Assembly (NCBI RefSeq): GCF_009761815.1
Contig: NZ_RWIN01000131.1
Span: 1 to 64,000 of the forward strand
Direction of reading: 5' to 3'
Length of the DNA stretch: 64,000 bases
From: Pseudomonas sp. PB120
Lineage (GTDB): Bacteria; Pseudomonadota; Gammaproteobacteria; Pseudomonadales; Pseudomonadaceae
The notes under the pieces were generated by a model. That model was not told the DNA's origin. It ran no database searches and saw only the letters and a list, made by a program, of their open reading frames with translations. The translations under genes and the position numbers were made by a program. Below, piece by piece: positions 43,552 to 52,905 of the stretch; the stretch's first letter is position 1; each line of letters starts with the position of its first letter.

Positions 43552-46500
43552 TCAGCTGTTGGGCTGCACGGTGAAAGGGATTTCTACCCGTTGCAGTTTT
43601 GCGCGGTCGATCGCCTGTTGAGTCAGGGTTTTGACCAAGGCCGTTTTGTCGTCGTCGATCACGTTCAACTCAGCCGCATACTCCGCTTCGGTCATGACGC
43701 GACCCGGCGCAAACTCGCTTTCCGGTTTGTTCAATTCAGCGCCCAGCACCCTGAGTTCTTCCTTCAACCGGGCCTTTTGCTCAAGGGAAAGCGCTGGGGC
43801 TGTCGCACGCTCGTCCAATGCCATGTAGAACTCGGTCGTGGCATTGATGCGGCGTCTGAAGCCCTTGAAAATACTGCGGTTGGAGCCCTCGACGTAGGAG
43901 GACCAGAACGGCTGGTCGATCAGCAGATCACTGAGCAACTCTCCCTCTTCAAGGTCGAGCACACGCCGGTACGCCGACTCGATCATCATGGGCGTGACCC
44001 CAGCGATTTTTCTGAACTGCATCTTTCGTGACTGCCAGGGCAGGTCCAGCCGGTCGGCGAGATCGGTCATGAACGCCAGATGAACTTCAACTTCATCAAT
44101 CGTGCCCGTCGCCTCCCCCATCGCATTGATGCGCCTGAACTGCTCGCCCATCGCCTCACGCTCGGCAATCGTTTTGCGGGCAATCCTGCTCAGCTCATCC
44201 AGCCGTGATTTGCCCCGCGCCAACAACACCAGCTCAGCCTCCACCAGCGCGGGATTGGCCAGTTCATAGGCCTCATGAATCAGCACTTCCATGCCCATGG
44301 CGTTGAACAACTGCGCGCCGGCATCGACGCACGCCGTGGGCACGGTGGACATCGTAAAGAGCTTTTGCCTTAACTCGGTGTTCTTGGACATGGCGTCGAG
44401 CATTCGCCAGACCTTGGAGGTCATATCAATCCGAAACCCGGGGTCGCGGTTGAAATGTCCTGATTCGGTGAGTTTGCGAATCTCGTTGAAGAACCCGACC
44501 GAACCGTGCTCATCCTCGACGCTGTTCCAGACTTCCTGTTTAGCCACCCACTCCGGCCGTGTCATGCCGGCTTCCCAGTCCAGGCTGTCGCGCACGCCGC
44601 GAGGTGGATACGGTCGGTCCGGGTCCAGCCCGACAGACGCGATGAATTCCCTGAGCGTCTGCAGATTGAAGGCCGGCAAAAATTCCGGTTCCCGGTTCAA
44701 CAACGTACGCGCCAGCAATTCCGCCTGGACGGAGCCACGCGTGACCATCGGCACGTAGGTGATTTCGTTGCGCTGCATGTCCAGGTAAAAATGCCGAAAC
44801 CGTGGGTGTGCAAACAATCCATCTGGCCAGGTCCGAATGCCGGTGTCCGCCAGAATCAACGTATGCAACATCCTCATGCTGCCAATGTCCGGGACTCGCC
44901 CCAGCGGGTTGCCGTGCAAATCCAGGCTCTCGAGCCGCGTCAGGTTGCGCAGGTCTGCAATCCCTTGCGCATCCAGCACCACCCGGTTTCCGCGCAGGTA
45001 CAACTCCGTCAGGGTGCGCATCCGGGCGACGGCACGAGGAAGTCTGGTGAGCGAATTGCCGTTGATGTTGAGCGAGCGTAATCGGGGGAAGTGATCGAGC
45101 AAGGCAACCTGCGCGTCGGTCAATTCAGTTGCGCGCAGGTTGAGACGGGTGACGTGATCGAAATTGCCCTCCAGCGCAGGCATGGTGCGCAAATGTCGCC
45201 CCAGCGGCATGTTCTCGAGGTTGAGTACGACACCTTGCAGTTCGCCGTACGAGTCCACATCGCGCAATCCGGTTTGCTGCCAACACTCCCGGATCGCTTT
45301 GTACAACGCGTTTCTGGACTGCCATTCGGCGATCCCGGCGGACGAGTAGCGGAACGCCTCGGTCGGTGACTTCAGCCAACGCTGGAAATTGGCGTTCAAC
45401 CGATTGAATTCCGCTTCGAGCGCACTCGCCCGCTGCTCAAGGCTGGCCTCGCTGCCCCCCGCTTGTAGATAGGACAGGGCTTGGGCGTCAGTCCATCCGG
45501 GGCGAACGACTCTGACCCGCTCTTGCGGCGTCAACCGCCCGGGGACTCGACGAAGCCCCTGAGCAGCCCCAGGCATGCCGCCGCGCAGCCGCATCGTGAC
45601 CGGGTCATACACGGGTTTTCGAACCGGATTATCCGCCAATAGCGCTGCGAACCTGTCTCGTGGCAATGGTGCGTTTTGAATAACCTGCTTGAGCGTCGCG
45701 CCTTGATTGATGTGGTACCCCAACGCGTTTCGCTCGGCATCAGGCAGGGCATGCAATACGGACGCGTAAAGGTCGTCAGGCCCATGCAGGTGAAGATCCT
45801 CGTCATCGCGGGCCTGGTACTGACCGTCCTCGCTGACCAGGACTCGGCGAACGGAGGCATCTGCCGGGCCCACGCTGTCATGCAACGGTCCATCAAAAGA
45901 ATACTCACGAATTTCGATCCGGACGTTTTGGGGCCATTCGGGCAACGCTTGTAACGAGTGCAACGCCAGTCGTTCGGAATCGACACTGTACGCGGCATCG
46001 AGAAAAAGTCCTTCGTAGGCACGTGCCGTTCGTATTGCCTGCAAGGTCGCCCGCGTGCGTTCTCTGAGCTGTAAGGGGATGCGCGAAGACTCGGTGATAT
46101 TGAGCAGTTCTTGCGGTTCGATGTTGGCCAGCAATTCCCGGGCTATCGCGGTGGGAAGCCCGTTGTACGCGTCCTGGAGCGCCCGCACTTGCGGGTTGTC
46201 GGACTGTTGCAGGCGACGATTGAGCGCATCGAACAAAGGCCCGCGCTGACGGGTTGCCCGCCCCGCCAGCTTGTTTTTCAAGGCATCGATACGGACGCGC
46301 TCGTCAGTAGAGATTGCCTGTCCGAACATCGCGTGAATGTCCGCCTCGTTCACAAACTTCACAGCCAACTCGGGAAGCTTCCCGGCGCTGAGCTCGGCAC
46401 GGCTTATTTTCAACGTGTTGGCGGGCGAGGCATCGACATAGCCGTACTTGATCGAAGATCCCGTCTGTCCGGGGCCTTCAAAAAGCTCGATGCTTTTCTG

Positions 46501-48822
46501 CTCAGGCCATCGCGGCAGATCCACCATCAAACGCGGCACCTGCTCGATGACCGCTTCGGGGACCTCATCCCGCAGGATCTGCTCGGGCAGTTTTTGCACA
46601 TCAGCCCAGGTCTTGAAGCGTTCGACTGTGTCGGCCAGCAGGGCTGGCGCTGCTTCGTTGACGACGTGCAGCCGGCGCAATGAGCCCTCTTCGAGACCGC
46701 TGACAATACGAATCTGCTCCAACGTAGCATCGGAAAGGCCTTCGACCGCTGGCCCCATGCGCCGCATAAGGGTCGGGCTGTCCCATTCGACGGGCCGGTC
46801 GAGCTCGGTTTTCCACACGCCGGCACCATCGTGTTCAAGCGTTGGCTGATACGCCTGCGGCCGATCCGGATGCTGGATACGTGGCTGGCCGGTTTGCGAA
46901 TCGTTTCTGACTTCGAAGTGTTTGCCTTCATGCTTCAGGATGTCTTTTTCGCCTTGGCGGTACAGGCCCTTTTCGCTGGGTGTTGCGCCATCAGGCAACA
47001 CCACGTCATGGGCATAGGGCGCCAGGTCCGGCTTCCAGAGGCGCGTCTTGCCATCCGGCAGTTCAACCTTTTTCAACTGATCGATAAAGGCCGACGGTTT
47101 GACCGATGCCGCCGCACCGGCGGGTAATACGTGCCCCGCCGCCATGATTGCCAGTTGCGCGAAATTGATCATGACGCCGGTGAGATGAGCCGCCGCTTCG
47201 TCCTTGTCGCCCTTGCTCCACTCTTCAATGCCTTCCATGGTTTCGAACAGCATCTGCCCGACCATGATCGCCAGCATCGCTTCGCCCAGGCCGGGAACCA
47301 GCATGGCGCCGAAGTTGAACACGTTCCAGCCGATGTTCAGGTAACTGGTTAGCCGGCTCCAGCGGGTGGTGGCGTCTTCATCGCCGGTCGGCACGGCGAT
47401 GTGCCGCGCATCGGCCAGCGCCTTGTCCCTGCGCCAGCGACCGATCTGCAACCAAAGATCACCGGTGATGATGGTGGTGATGGGCTCTGCGTTGGTGTTT
47501 TCAACGGCGGTTTCGCGCCACCATGGCCCCATGTCCAGCGGCTCGCGTTCCGTCCAGGTGAATGTGGAGAATCGCTCGCGAACTCGGCTGAAGAATTTAC
47601 CGTGGTCTTTTTGGGCCACGAAACGGCTGAAAAACTGTTGGTAGTCCGGCGAACGCAACTGGATCGTCAGTTCCTTCATGAAGTCCGTAAAGGACGCATA
47701 TTCTTTGAGGGGGTGGTCAGGATCATCCGGAACATAGGCGATCAACGTTCCGTCGAGGCGGCTTTGTTGAAAACCATCTTCTCTTTGCGACATGGCATCG
47801 ACAAGACCACTGGGGCCATTGGCGAAAAACGCCTCAAGCAACTTGAACTGCTCAAACTCCTGCCCTGGCAGCAGCGTCAAATTCCTGGACCATTCCAAGA
47901 GGGCGCGTTGATGCTGGGGCACCAGACTGTCGTAGAGCCTTCTGACTTCCGTCGGGTCTGCCACGGCGCTGAACACTACAATCCCGGACAACCTGAAACC
48001 CATTAACGACAGTCGATGGCTTTGCAAAGGGCGATTGCCCAACATGATGTTTTGTTCATTGTCTCGAAGTTGGCGAAGTTTCCCGTAGCCAGATGAAGTG
48101 GCGTCTTTTTTCAGATAAGCGATCAGCGCGGATTCGCTAAAGGCGGCTTTTTCACTGGCCAGGCAGTGCCCCTCTATTGTTGCCTTGGCCGTGAGATCTT
48201 CGGGTATCAGGGCCGCCTTGATGTGGCGCTGATAGCGCGCACCGATATCAAGTGTCCGGCACAGGGCAGCGAACCGTTCAACCGTCAGTGGATGTCGCTG
48301 TAACTCGTTTTCGTCGCTCAAGGTGAAGATGCCGGAGCCCTCGCGAAAAGCGCCTGCCTGAGTCTCCGGCTCCTCGAAATTATGAAGCGCTGCTTCGAGT
48401 AATGAGGATTGCCTGAGTCGACTGGCGTTGGTATCGATGCCGATCCCCAGTTTTGCCGGGATATACAGCCGAATGAGTGTTGTATTGACGTCCAGCCGCA
48501 CATTCAACTGCTCTTCCAGTGCCTGAACGAGCAAGGGTTCGGCAAAGGCATGAATATCCTTCTGCAAATCCACCAGCGTTTCGTCTAGATCACCCTGCGT
48601 GCGCCAGCGTTCATCTATCAACTGATCGAGATACTGGCGATCCATGGCCCGCGCATTCATATACCAATCGGGAACCACCGGATTTGAACCCGCCATCGAG
48701 AGCAGTCGCGAGACCGATGCCTCTTTTATCGGAAAGGGCAATTTACTCAGCAGGAAATCGTGATGCCCTGCGGCATCCACAACGGCCAATTGCACTGGCG
48801 TGGCGCCAGATAGTTCGTTCAT
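43552..48822 (-). CDS. LRR and NEL-type E3 ubiquitin ligase-like toxin/effector
   Basis: A 1756-residue multidomain protein resembling Pseudomonas dermonecrotic-toxin (DUF6543) proteins. Residues 1 to about 490 are the DUF6543-like part. About 494-575 is a hydrophobic pair (FNFGAMLVPGLGEAMLAIMV; MINFAQLAIMAAGHVLP) that could enter membranes. About 1205-1375 are leucine-rich repeats (RLRSLNINGNSLTRLP; RLESLDLHGNPLGRVP). The end is NEL-like, with the catalytic Cys-x-Asp in PTACVDAGAQLFNAMG (Cys1498). NEL domains of IpaH/SspH/SlrP effectors ubiquitinate host proteins. No signal peptide or secretion genes are nearby, so delivery is unknown. AAGGA lies before the ATG. Target and activity are inferred from family only. 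Confidence 0.8.
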   Translation of the reverse strand: MNELSGATPVQLAVVDAAGHHDFLLSKLPFPIKEASVSRLLSMAGSNPVVPDWYMNARAMDRQYLDQLIDERWRTQGDLDETLVDLQKDIHAFAEPLLVQALEEQLNVRLDVNTTLIRLYIPAKLGIGIDTNASRLRQSSLLEAALHNFEEPETQAGAFREGSGIFTLSDENELQRHPLTVERFAALCRTLDIGARYQRHIKAALIPEDLTAKATIEGHCLASEKAAFSESALIAYLKKDATSSGYGKLRQLRDNEQNIMLGNRPLQSHRLSLMGFRLSGIVVFSAVADPTEVRRLYDSLVPQHQRALLEWSRNLTLLPGQEFEQFKLLEAFFANGPSGLVDAMSQREDGFQQSRLDGTLIAYVPDDPDHPLKEYASFTDFMKELTIQLRSPDYQQFFSRFVAQKDHGKFFSRVRERFSTFTWTEREPLDMGPWWRETAVENTNAEPITTIITGDLWLQIGRWRRDKALADARHIAVPTGDEDATTRWSRLTSYLNIGWNVFNFGAMLVPGLGEAMLAIMVGQMLFETMEGIEEWSKGDKDEAAAHLTGVMINFAQLAIMAAGHVLPAGAAASVKPSAFIDQLKKVELPDGKTRLWKPDLAPYAHDVVLPDGATPSEKGLYRQGEKDILKHEGKHFEVRNDSQTGQPRIQHPDRPQAYQPTLEHDGAGVWKTELDRPVEWDSPTLMRRMGPAVEGLSDATLEQIRIVSGLEEGSLRRLHVVNEAAPALLADTVERFKTWADVQKLPEQILRDEVPEAVIEQVPRLMVDLPRWPEQKSIELFEGPGQTGSSIKYGYVDASPANTLKISRAELSAGKLPELAVKFVNEADIHAMFGQAISTDERVRIDALKNKLAGRATRQRGPLFDALNRRLQQSDNPQVRALQDAYNGLPTAIARELLANIEPQELLNITESSRIPLQLRERTRATLQAIRTARAYEGLFLDAAYSVDSERLALHSLQALPEWPQNVRIEIREYSFDGPLHDSVGPADASVRRVLVSEDGQYQARDDEDLHLHGPDDLYASVLHALPDAERNALGYHINQGATLKQVIQNAPLPRDRFAALLADNPVRKPVYDPVTMRLRGGMPGAAQGLRRVPGRLTPQERVRVVRPGWTDAQALSYLQAGGSEASLEQRASALEAEFNRLNANFQRWLKSPTEAFRYSSAGIAEWQSRNALYKAIRECWQQTGLRDVDSYGELQGVVLNLENMPLGRHLRTMPALEGNFDHVTRLNLRATELTDAQVALLDHFPRLRSLNINGNSLTRLPRAVARMRTLTELYLRGNRVVLDAQGIADLRNLTRLESLDLHGNPLGRVPDIGSMRMLHTLILADTGIRTWPDGLFAHPRFRHFYLDMQRNEITYVPMVTRGSVQAELLARTLLNREPEFLPAFNLQTLREFIASVGLDPDRPYPPRGVRDSLDWEAGMTRPEWVAKQEVWNSVEDEHGSVGFFNEIRKLTESGHFNRDPGFRIDMTSKVWRMLDAMSKNTELRQKLFTMSTVPTACVDAGAQLFNAMGMEVLIHEAYELANPALVEAELVLLARGKSRLDELSRIARKTIAEREAMGEQFRRINAMGEATGTIDEVEVHLAFMTDLADRLDLPWQSRKMQFRKIAGVTPMMIESAYRRVLDLEEGELLSDLLIDQPFWSSYVEGSNRSIFKGFRRRINATTEFYMALDERATAPALSLEQKARLKEELRVLGAELNKPESEFAPGRVMTEAEYAAELNVIDDDKTALVKTLTQQAIDRAKLQRVEIPFTVQPNS

Positions 48823-49058
48823 GTCGCAAATCCTTATGCGATGAAAAGAACTACCAGACTATTCAAACCAGACAAAAACAAAAGATTAAAAAACAACGTG
48901 AAAAACCGCCCCTGGTCAACATTGCATTCGATTTCAGAATCTAAAAAACAATTAATTACCACCCGCGGGCCACCGAAGAATGATCGTCCGCGTAATGGTA
49001 GTTTTTAGGGGGCACCAAAGGGGCTAAGATGCCCCGGATTGCCATCAGGAAACCGACC
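48823..49058. other. AT-rich gap upstream of the NEL-type gene
   Basis: This divergent region is clearly richer in A and T than its neighbours, especially 48841-48960. It must hold the promoters for the minus-strand toxin-like gene and the plus-strand kinase gene, but I cannot assign -35/-10 boxes. AT-rich promoters of this kind are frequent targets of MvaT-type silencers in pseudomonads. Confidence 0.35.
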
Positions 49059-50189
49059 ATGCGCTTATCCGAATTCATCAGGCAACACGTGGACCGTATC
49101 GTCGATGAATGGGAACAGTTCGCCAGAACCATCACCCCTGCCGCCGAAAACATGGATCAAGAGGCGTTGCGCGATCACGCCAAAGCTATCCTGCTGGCCG
49201 CCGCGCGCGACATGACCACCGCCCAGACCGCCAGCGAACAGCTCGCCAAGGCCAAGGGCGAAGGCCCGGAGAAAACCCCGAGTCTGGACGAAGCCGGCGC
49301 CAGTCACGGTGAGCTGCGGCACACGGTGGGCTTCGACCTGGTGCAAATGACCAGTGAATTCCGTCACCTTCGCGCCTGTGTGATTCGCTTGTGGGTCAAC
49401 AGCCTTGAATCACCGGACCTGAGCTATTTCCAGGACATGATCCGCTTCAACGAAGCCATCGATGAAGCCCTGGCCGAATCGACGGCGGCGTATGCCGAAC
49501 AGGTAAATCGTTCGCGGGATATCTTTCTGGCGATACTCGGGCACGACCTGCGCGCGCCGTTGCAGGCGGTGTCCATGTCCACAGAAGTGTTGATGCGCAA
49601 AGCCACCCTTGAAGGCGATGCGCTGGCCTGTGCGAACAACATCAGGCGTGGCGCGCGCCACATGGCGGTGATGGTCAGCGACTTGCTGGAGCTGGTGCGC
49701 AGCCGCCTGGGCAAGAGCCTGCCGATCGAACCGACGCCCATGGACCTGGCCGATGCGGCACATTCGGCCGTTGCCCAAGCCTGTGCCGGTAACCCCGAAT
49801 GCGATCCAACGGTAACGGTGGAGGGTGATACACGGGGTTGCTGGGATACCGGGCGGCTGGATCAACTGCTGCAGAACCTGATTGGCAATGCACTACAGCA
49901 TGGCCTGAACAAACGCGATGTCACGGTCACCCTCACCGGCGAGCCGGACAGCGTACGCCTCACGGTGCACAACCATGGCAATCCGATTCCCGAGGATGCC
50001 ATCGGCACGATCTTCGACCCACTGGTGCGCAGAGCCGACGAAGAACTCGGCCAGCCGTCCACCAGCCTTGGGCTGGGACTGTTTATCGTCAAGGAAGTGG
50101 TCACCGCCCACGCCGGGACGATTGAAGTCACCTCGAGCGAGGCAGACGGGACGTTGTTTACGGTGGTGTTGCCGCGCGGAGCCCTATAG
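49059..50189 (+). CDS. Soluble sensor histidine kinase with RsbRD-like N-terminus
   Basis: Cytoplasmic kinase without membrane helices. Residues 1 to about 140 (MRLSEFIRQHVDRIVDEWEQFA...LRACVIRLW) resemble the RsbRD N-terminal sensor domain. Next is the HisKA domain with ILGHDLRAPLQAVSMS and His162. The ATPase domain follows, with N-box LLQNLIGNALQHG and G-box STSLGLGLFIVKEVV. I chose the ATG at 49059 (376 residues), which starts MRLSEFI as in relatives and has AGGA upstream; an ATG ten codons earlier is possible. No response regulator lies next to it, so its partner is elsewhere. Confidence 0.85.
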   Translation: MRLSEFIRQHVDRIVDEWEQFARTITPAAENMDQEALRDHAKAILLAAARDMTTAQTASEQLAKAKGEGPEKTPSLDEAGASHGELRHTVGFDLVQMTSEFRHLRACVIRLWVNSLESPDLSYFQDMIRFNEAIDEALAESTAAYAEQVNRSRDIFLAILGHDLRAPLQAVSMSTEVLMRKATLEGDALACANNIRRGARHMAVMVSDLLELVRSRLGKSLPIEPTPMDLADAAHSAVAQACAGNPECDPTVTVEGDTRGCWDTGRLDQLLQNLIGNALQHGLNKRDVTVTLTGEPDSVRLTVHNHGNPIPEDAIGTIFDPLVRRADEELGQPSTSLGLGLFIVKEVVTAHAGTIEVTSSEADGTLFTVVLPRGAL

Positions 50190-50205
50190 CCGCTTCCTCG
50201 CACCC

Positions 50206-50304
50206 CTGTAGCAGCTGTCGAGTGAAACGAGGCTGCGTTTTTTGGACTCGAAGATGTTCAAGCAGATCAAAAACGCAGCCTCGTTTCACTCGACAGCTGC
50301 TACA
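50206..50304. repeat. Inverted repeat, family C, between kinase and Rhs genes
   Basis: CTGTAGCAGCTGTCGAGTGA followed by AACGAGGCTGCGTTTTT pairs almost perfectly with AAAAACGCAGCCTCGTT and TCACTCGACAGCTGCTACA. The arms are about 40 bases each, the longest and least decayed copy in the window. Confidence 0.82.
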
Positions 50305-50341
50305 AAAGTCCTGTGCAGGTCCTTTCAGCAGTCGGGATTTC

Positions 50342-50359
50342 ACTATCAGTTCTGATAGT
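50342..50359. promoter_or_regulatory. Perfect dyad upstream of the orphan Rhs gene
   Basis: ACTATCAG and CTGATAGT flank two bases, forming a perfect 8-base inverted repeat 74 bases before the start codon. It is a good candidate operator for the Rhs gene. I cannot name the regulator. Confidence 0.45.
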
Positions 50360-50432
50360 TCCCGGTGCTCAGCAATAAGCTCACACTAAGGCCGTTGATC
50401 ACAGTCGACTTTCTCACAGAGGAAAGGATCCC

Positions 50433-51362
50433 ATGACCTACGCTTCCTCAAGCCAGCCTCACACCCTACTGCTGGCGACAGACAGTAAACATTCAATACT
50501 TGCGGAGCTTGCCGGGGGGCGGCCCAACTCCGTTACTTATTGCACCTATGGGCATCAGACCGCCCAGCAAAAGGTAGCCACGCACATGGGGTTCAACGGA
50601 GAAGTGCGCGAAAGCAGCCTCGGATGGTATTTACTGGGAAACGGCTACCGAGCTTACAACCCGGTATTAATGCGCTTTCATAGTCCGGACAGTTTGAGTC
50701 CATTTGGGGCGGGCGGCTTGAATGCGTATATGTATTGTGGTGGAGAGCCAGTGATGGGCTCGGATCCGTCGGGGCGGTTTAACCCTCGAAAGTGGTGGCC
50801 CAATATCAAGAAGACTTTCAAACCCAGGACGACAAATTCGTTTCCTGCCCTCGAAACCAGGCCAGGGACTCGCCCCAACGAATATTTACCACTTCCAAGG
50901 AACTCGCGTGCAGCGGCTGTTCCAACGTCGACAGTAAGCCTCCCGTCGAACACAAACTCACAAACACCCCCATCAGTGCGAGAAAATAGACGTAGAGGGT
51001 TACCGGACGGGTATGAGGACTATCAAGTTCCACCACCAAGACGCTACCTAAAAAAGGAATCTCCTCTTAGCCAAATTGTTAGCGCAGTAGCCAGCAACGC
51101 ACGCGGTCCAGCTGGAGGAAGTACTACGCCGGCTCCATCACAGAATTACTCATTACCAGGCTCGTCCCGAAGCCGTGCATCCGTCCAAGCCGAAACTTCT
51201 ACCTATGTAGTTCCTCCACTTGCACCAAGAAGGCTGCCGGATGGTTCTATCCGTCAATACCGTGTTCAAATAACGGAAGATGGCAACGTTACGCATAGTA
51301 GTTATGAAAAAACGGATTTGAGCGCGATACAAAAACAAATCAGACGGGATCCTCGTGGTTGA
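50433..51362 (+). CDS. Orphan RHS-repeat-associated core protein
   Basis: A 309-residue protein with only the end of an Rhs protein: residues 40 to about 115 hold the core (GFNGEVRESSLGWYLLGNGY; RAYNPVLMRFHSPDSLSPFG; GGLNAYMYCGGEPVMGSDPSG). Large Rhs cages are cut after such a motif to release a C-terminal toxin. Here the preceding YD-repeat shell is missing, and the gene has its own strong ribosome-binding site (GAGGAAAGGATCCC). The last roughly 190 residues are rich in Ser, Pro and Arg, lower in GC than neighbours, and match no toxin I know. No immunity-like gene lies after it. Confidence 0.75.
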   Translation: MTYASSSQPHTLLLATDSKHSILAELAGGRPNSVTYCTYGHQTAQQKVATHMGFNGEVRESSLGWYLLGNGYRAYNPVLMRFHSPDSLSPFGAGGLNAYMYCGGEPVMGSDPSGRFNPRKWWPNIKKTFKPRTTNSFPALETRPGTRPNEYLPLPRNSRAAAVPTSTVSLPSNTNSQTPPSVRENRRRGLPDGYEDYQVPPPRRYLKKESPLSQIVSAVASNARGPAGGSTTPAPSQNYSLPGSSRSRASVQAETSTYVVPPLAPRRLPDGSIRQYRVQITEDGNVTHSSYEKTDLSAIQKQIRRDPRG

Positions 51363-51455
51363 TTTTCGACCCCAACGAAAGGGGTGGGCCATTAGACCCT
51401 CTCTGGTCTGATAAGCGGCGGAGTTATCGAGACGCATCTGTCCACAGTCCGCGAC

Positions 51456-51761
51456 CTACTCCACCACCAACCGCGCCAACCGCTGCTTCAGCATCCGGTT
51501 CTCCGCCCTGAGCTGCTGAACTTCCTCGAGCAAGTCCAGCGCCAGGGCGACGCCTTCCCATTCCAGATCCAGGTCGTGCCGCAGCTTGGCGGCACGCTTG
51601 GCCAGTGCCAGTTCGTAATCGTTGAAACGCCAATCCTTGGGCTGCTGGCCCTGAGGTTCGAGGATGCCGTGTTCGACGATTTCGATCACGTAGACGTCCG
51701 ACAGGTCGGTCGCCTCACAGAATTCTGCCATGTCCAGTTGAACGATCAGGGGGTTGCTCAT
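51456..51761 (-). CDS. cbpM: Chaperone modulator CbpM
   Basis: Binds the J-domain of CbpA and blocks both its co-chaperone and DNA-binding activity. The 101-residue product has the MerR-like CbpM layout, with IVQLDMAEFCEATDLSDVYV and VIEIVEHGILEPQG, and a C-terminal coiled-coil (LLEEVQQLRAENRMLKQRLA). It starts 23 bases after cbpA on the same strand, the usual cbpAM operon. Confidence 0.93.
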   Translation of the reverse strand: MSNPLIVQLDMAEFCEATDLSDVYVIEIVEHGILEPQGQQPKDWRFNDYELALAKRAAKLRHDLDLEWEGVALALDLLEEVQQLRAENRMLKQRLARLVVE

Positions 51762-51784
51762 GATGGGCTACTCCGTCTCTTGGA

Positions 51785-52732
51785 TCAGAAATTTTCTCTT
51801 GGGTCGAAAGCGGCTTTTTTCGCCAGTTCCTGCCACAGCGCCTTGACCTCGTCGCTCGACGTTTTAGGCATCACGGCCTTCAATTGCACGAACAGGTAGC
51901 CACGCTCACCCGCTTTATTCAACAGGCCATGGCCCTTGGCACGCATGCGCTGGCCGTTCTGGCTGCCGGCGGGAACCTTGAGGTTGATCTTGCCGGTCAG
52001 TGTCGGCACCGCCACTTCGGTACCCAGCGCCAATTCCCACGGTGCGAGCGGCAGCGTGATGATCAGGTTCTCGCCTTCGACGTCGAACTTCGGATGCGGC
52101 GCGAAGCGGATGATCAGGAACAGGTCGCCATTGGCACCACCACCGATGCCGGGAGCACCCTGGCCTTTCAAGCGAATGCGCTCGCCGTCGGTCACGCCTG
52201 CGGGGATCTTCACGTTCAGGCTTTTGCTGGTGTTGCTGACGTGTTGGCCGGCAGCGTTGTACTGCGGCACCTGGAAGGTGACCTTCTTCGATTCATTCGA
52301 AAGTGTTTCTTCCAGGAAAATCGCCAGTTCCATTTCCACGTCTTGCCCTCGACGTCCGGCGCTGCGGCCTGACTGTCCACCACCAAAACCAGGGCCACGG
52401 TTGCCGAAGATCGAACTGAAAAAGTCCGAAAAATCGCCCGTGTCCTGACCACCACCAAAACCGCCCGTGCCACGCCCCTGCCAACCTGGCGGGCCCTGGA
52501 ACGGTTGGCCGTGCTGGCCGTATTTGCGCAAGTCGTCGTATTCGGCGCGCTTGTCGGCACTTTTCAGCGCTTCATAGGCTTCCGAGGCGTCCTTGAACTT
52601 GGCCTCGGCGTCTTTTTCCTTGCTGACGTCGGGGTGGTATTTGCGCGCGAGTTTGCGATAAGCGGCCTTGATGGTCTTATCGTCCGCGGTCGGTTCCACA
52701 CCGAGAATCTTGTAATAGTCTTTGAAGTCCAT
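51785..52732 (-). CDS. cbpA: Curved DNA-binding protein CbpA, DnaJ-type co-chaperone
   Basis: DnaJ homologue that binds curved DNA and helps DnaK. The J-domain (DFKDYYKILGVEPTADDKTI; HPD in RKYHPDVSK) is followed by a Gly/Phe-rich linker (QDTGDFSDFFSSIFGNRGPG) and the DnaJ C-terminal substrate-binding domains (KIPAGVTDGERIRLKGQGAP; KVPAGSQNGQRMRAKGHGLL). The zinc-finger domain of true DnaJ is absent, as expected for CbpA. Length 315 residues. A candidate heat-shock promoter lies about 170 bases upstream. Confidence 0.95.
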   Translation of the reverse strand: MDFKDYYKILGVEPTADDKTIKAAYRKLARKYHPDVSKEKDAEAKFKDASEAYEALKSADKRAEYDDLRKYGQHGQPFQGPPGWQGRGTGGFGGGQDTGDFSDFFSSIFGNRGPGFGGGQSGRSAGRRGQDVEMELAIFLEETLSNESKKVTFQVPQYNAAGQHVSNTSKSLNVKIPAGVTDGERIRLKGQGAPGIGGGANGDLFLIIRFAPHPKFDVEGENLIITLPLAPWELALGTEVAVPTLTGKINLKVPAGSQNGQRMRAKGHGLLNKAGERGYLFVQLKAVMPKTSSDEVKALWQELAKKAAFDPRENF

Positions 52733-52905
52733 CTGAGGATCACCATCCGTTATCGATATCGCGCCGTCACCGACAGCATGCGCTTATTGGCTGCCGTCAG
52801 GTTGACCGATCTCAAGGTAGTGACCGGGAGGCGCATCAGAAGTTTATCGGCAGCGGGAGGCGGTTCTTGTGACCGTCCGATGGCTGCCAGGCTCAATGCA
52901 GACAA

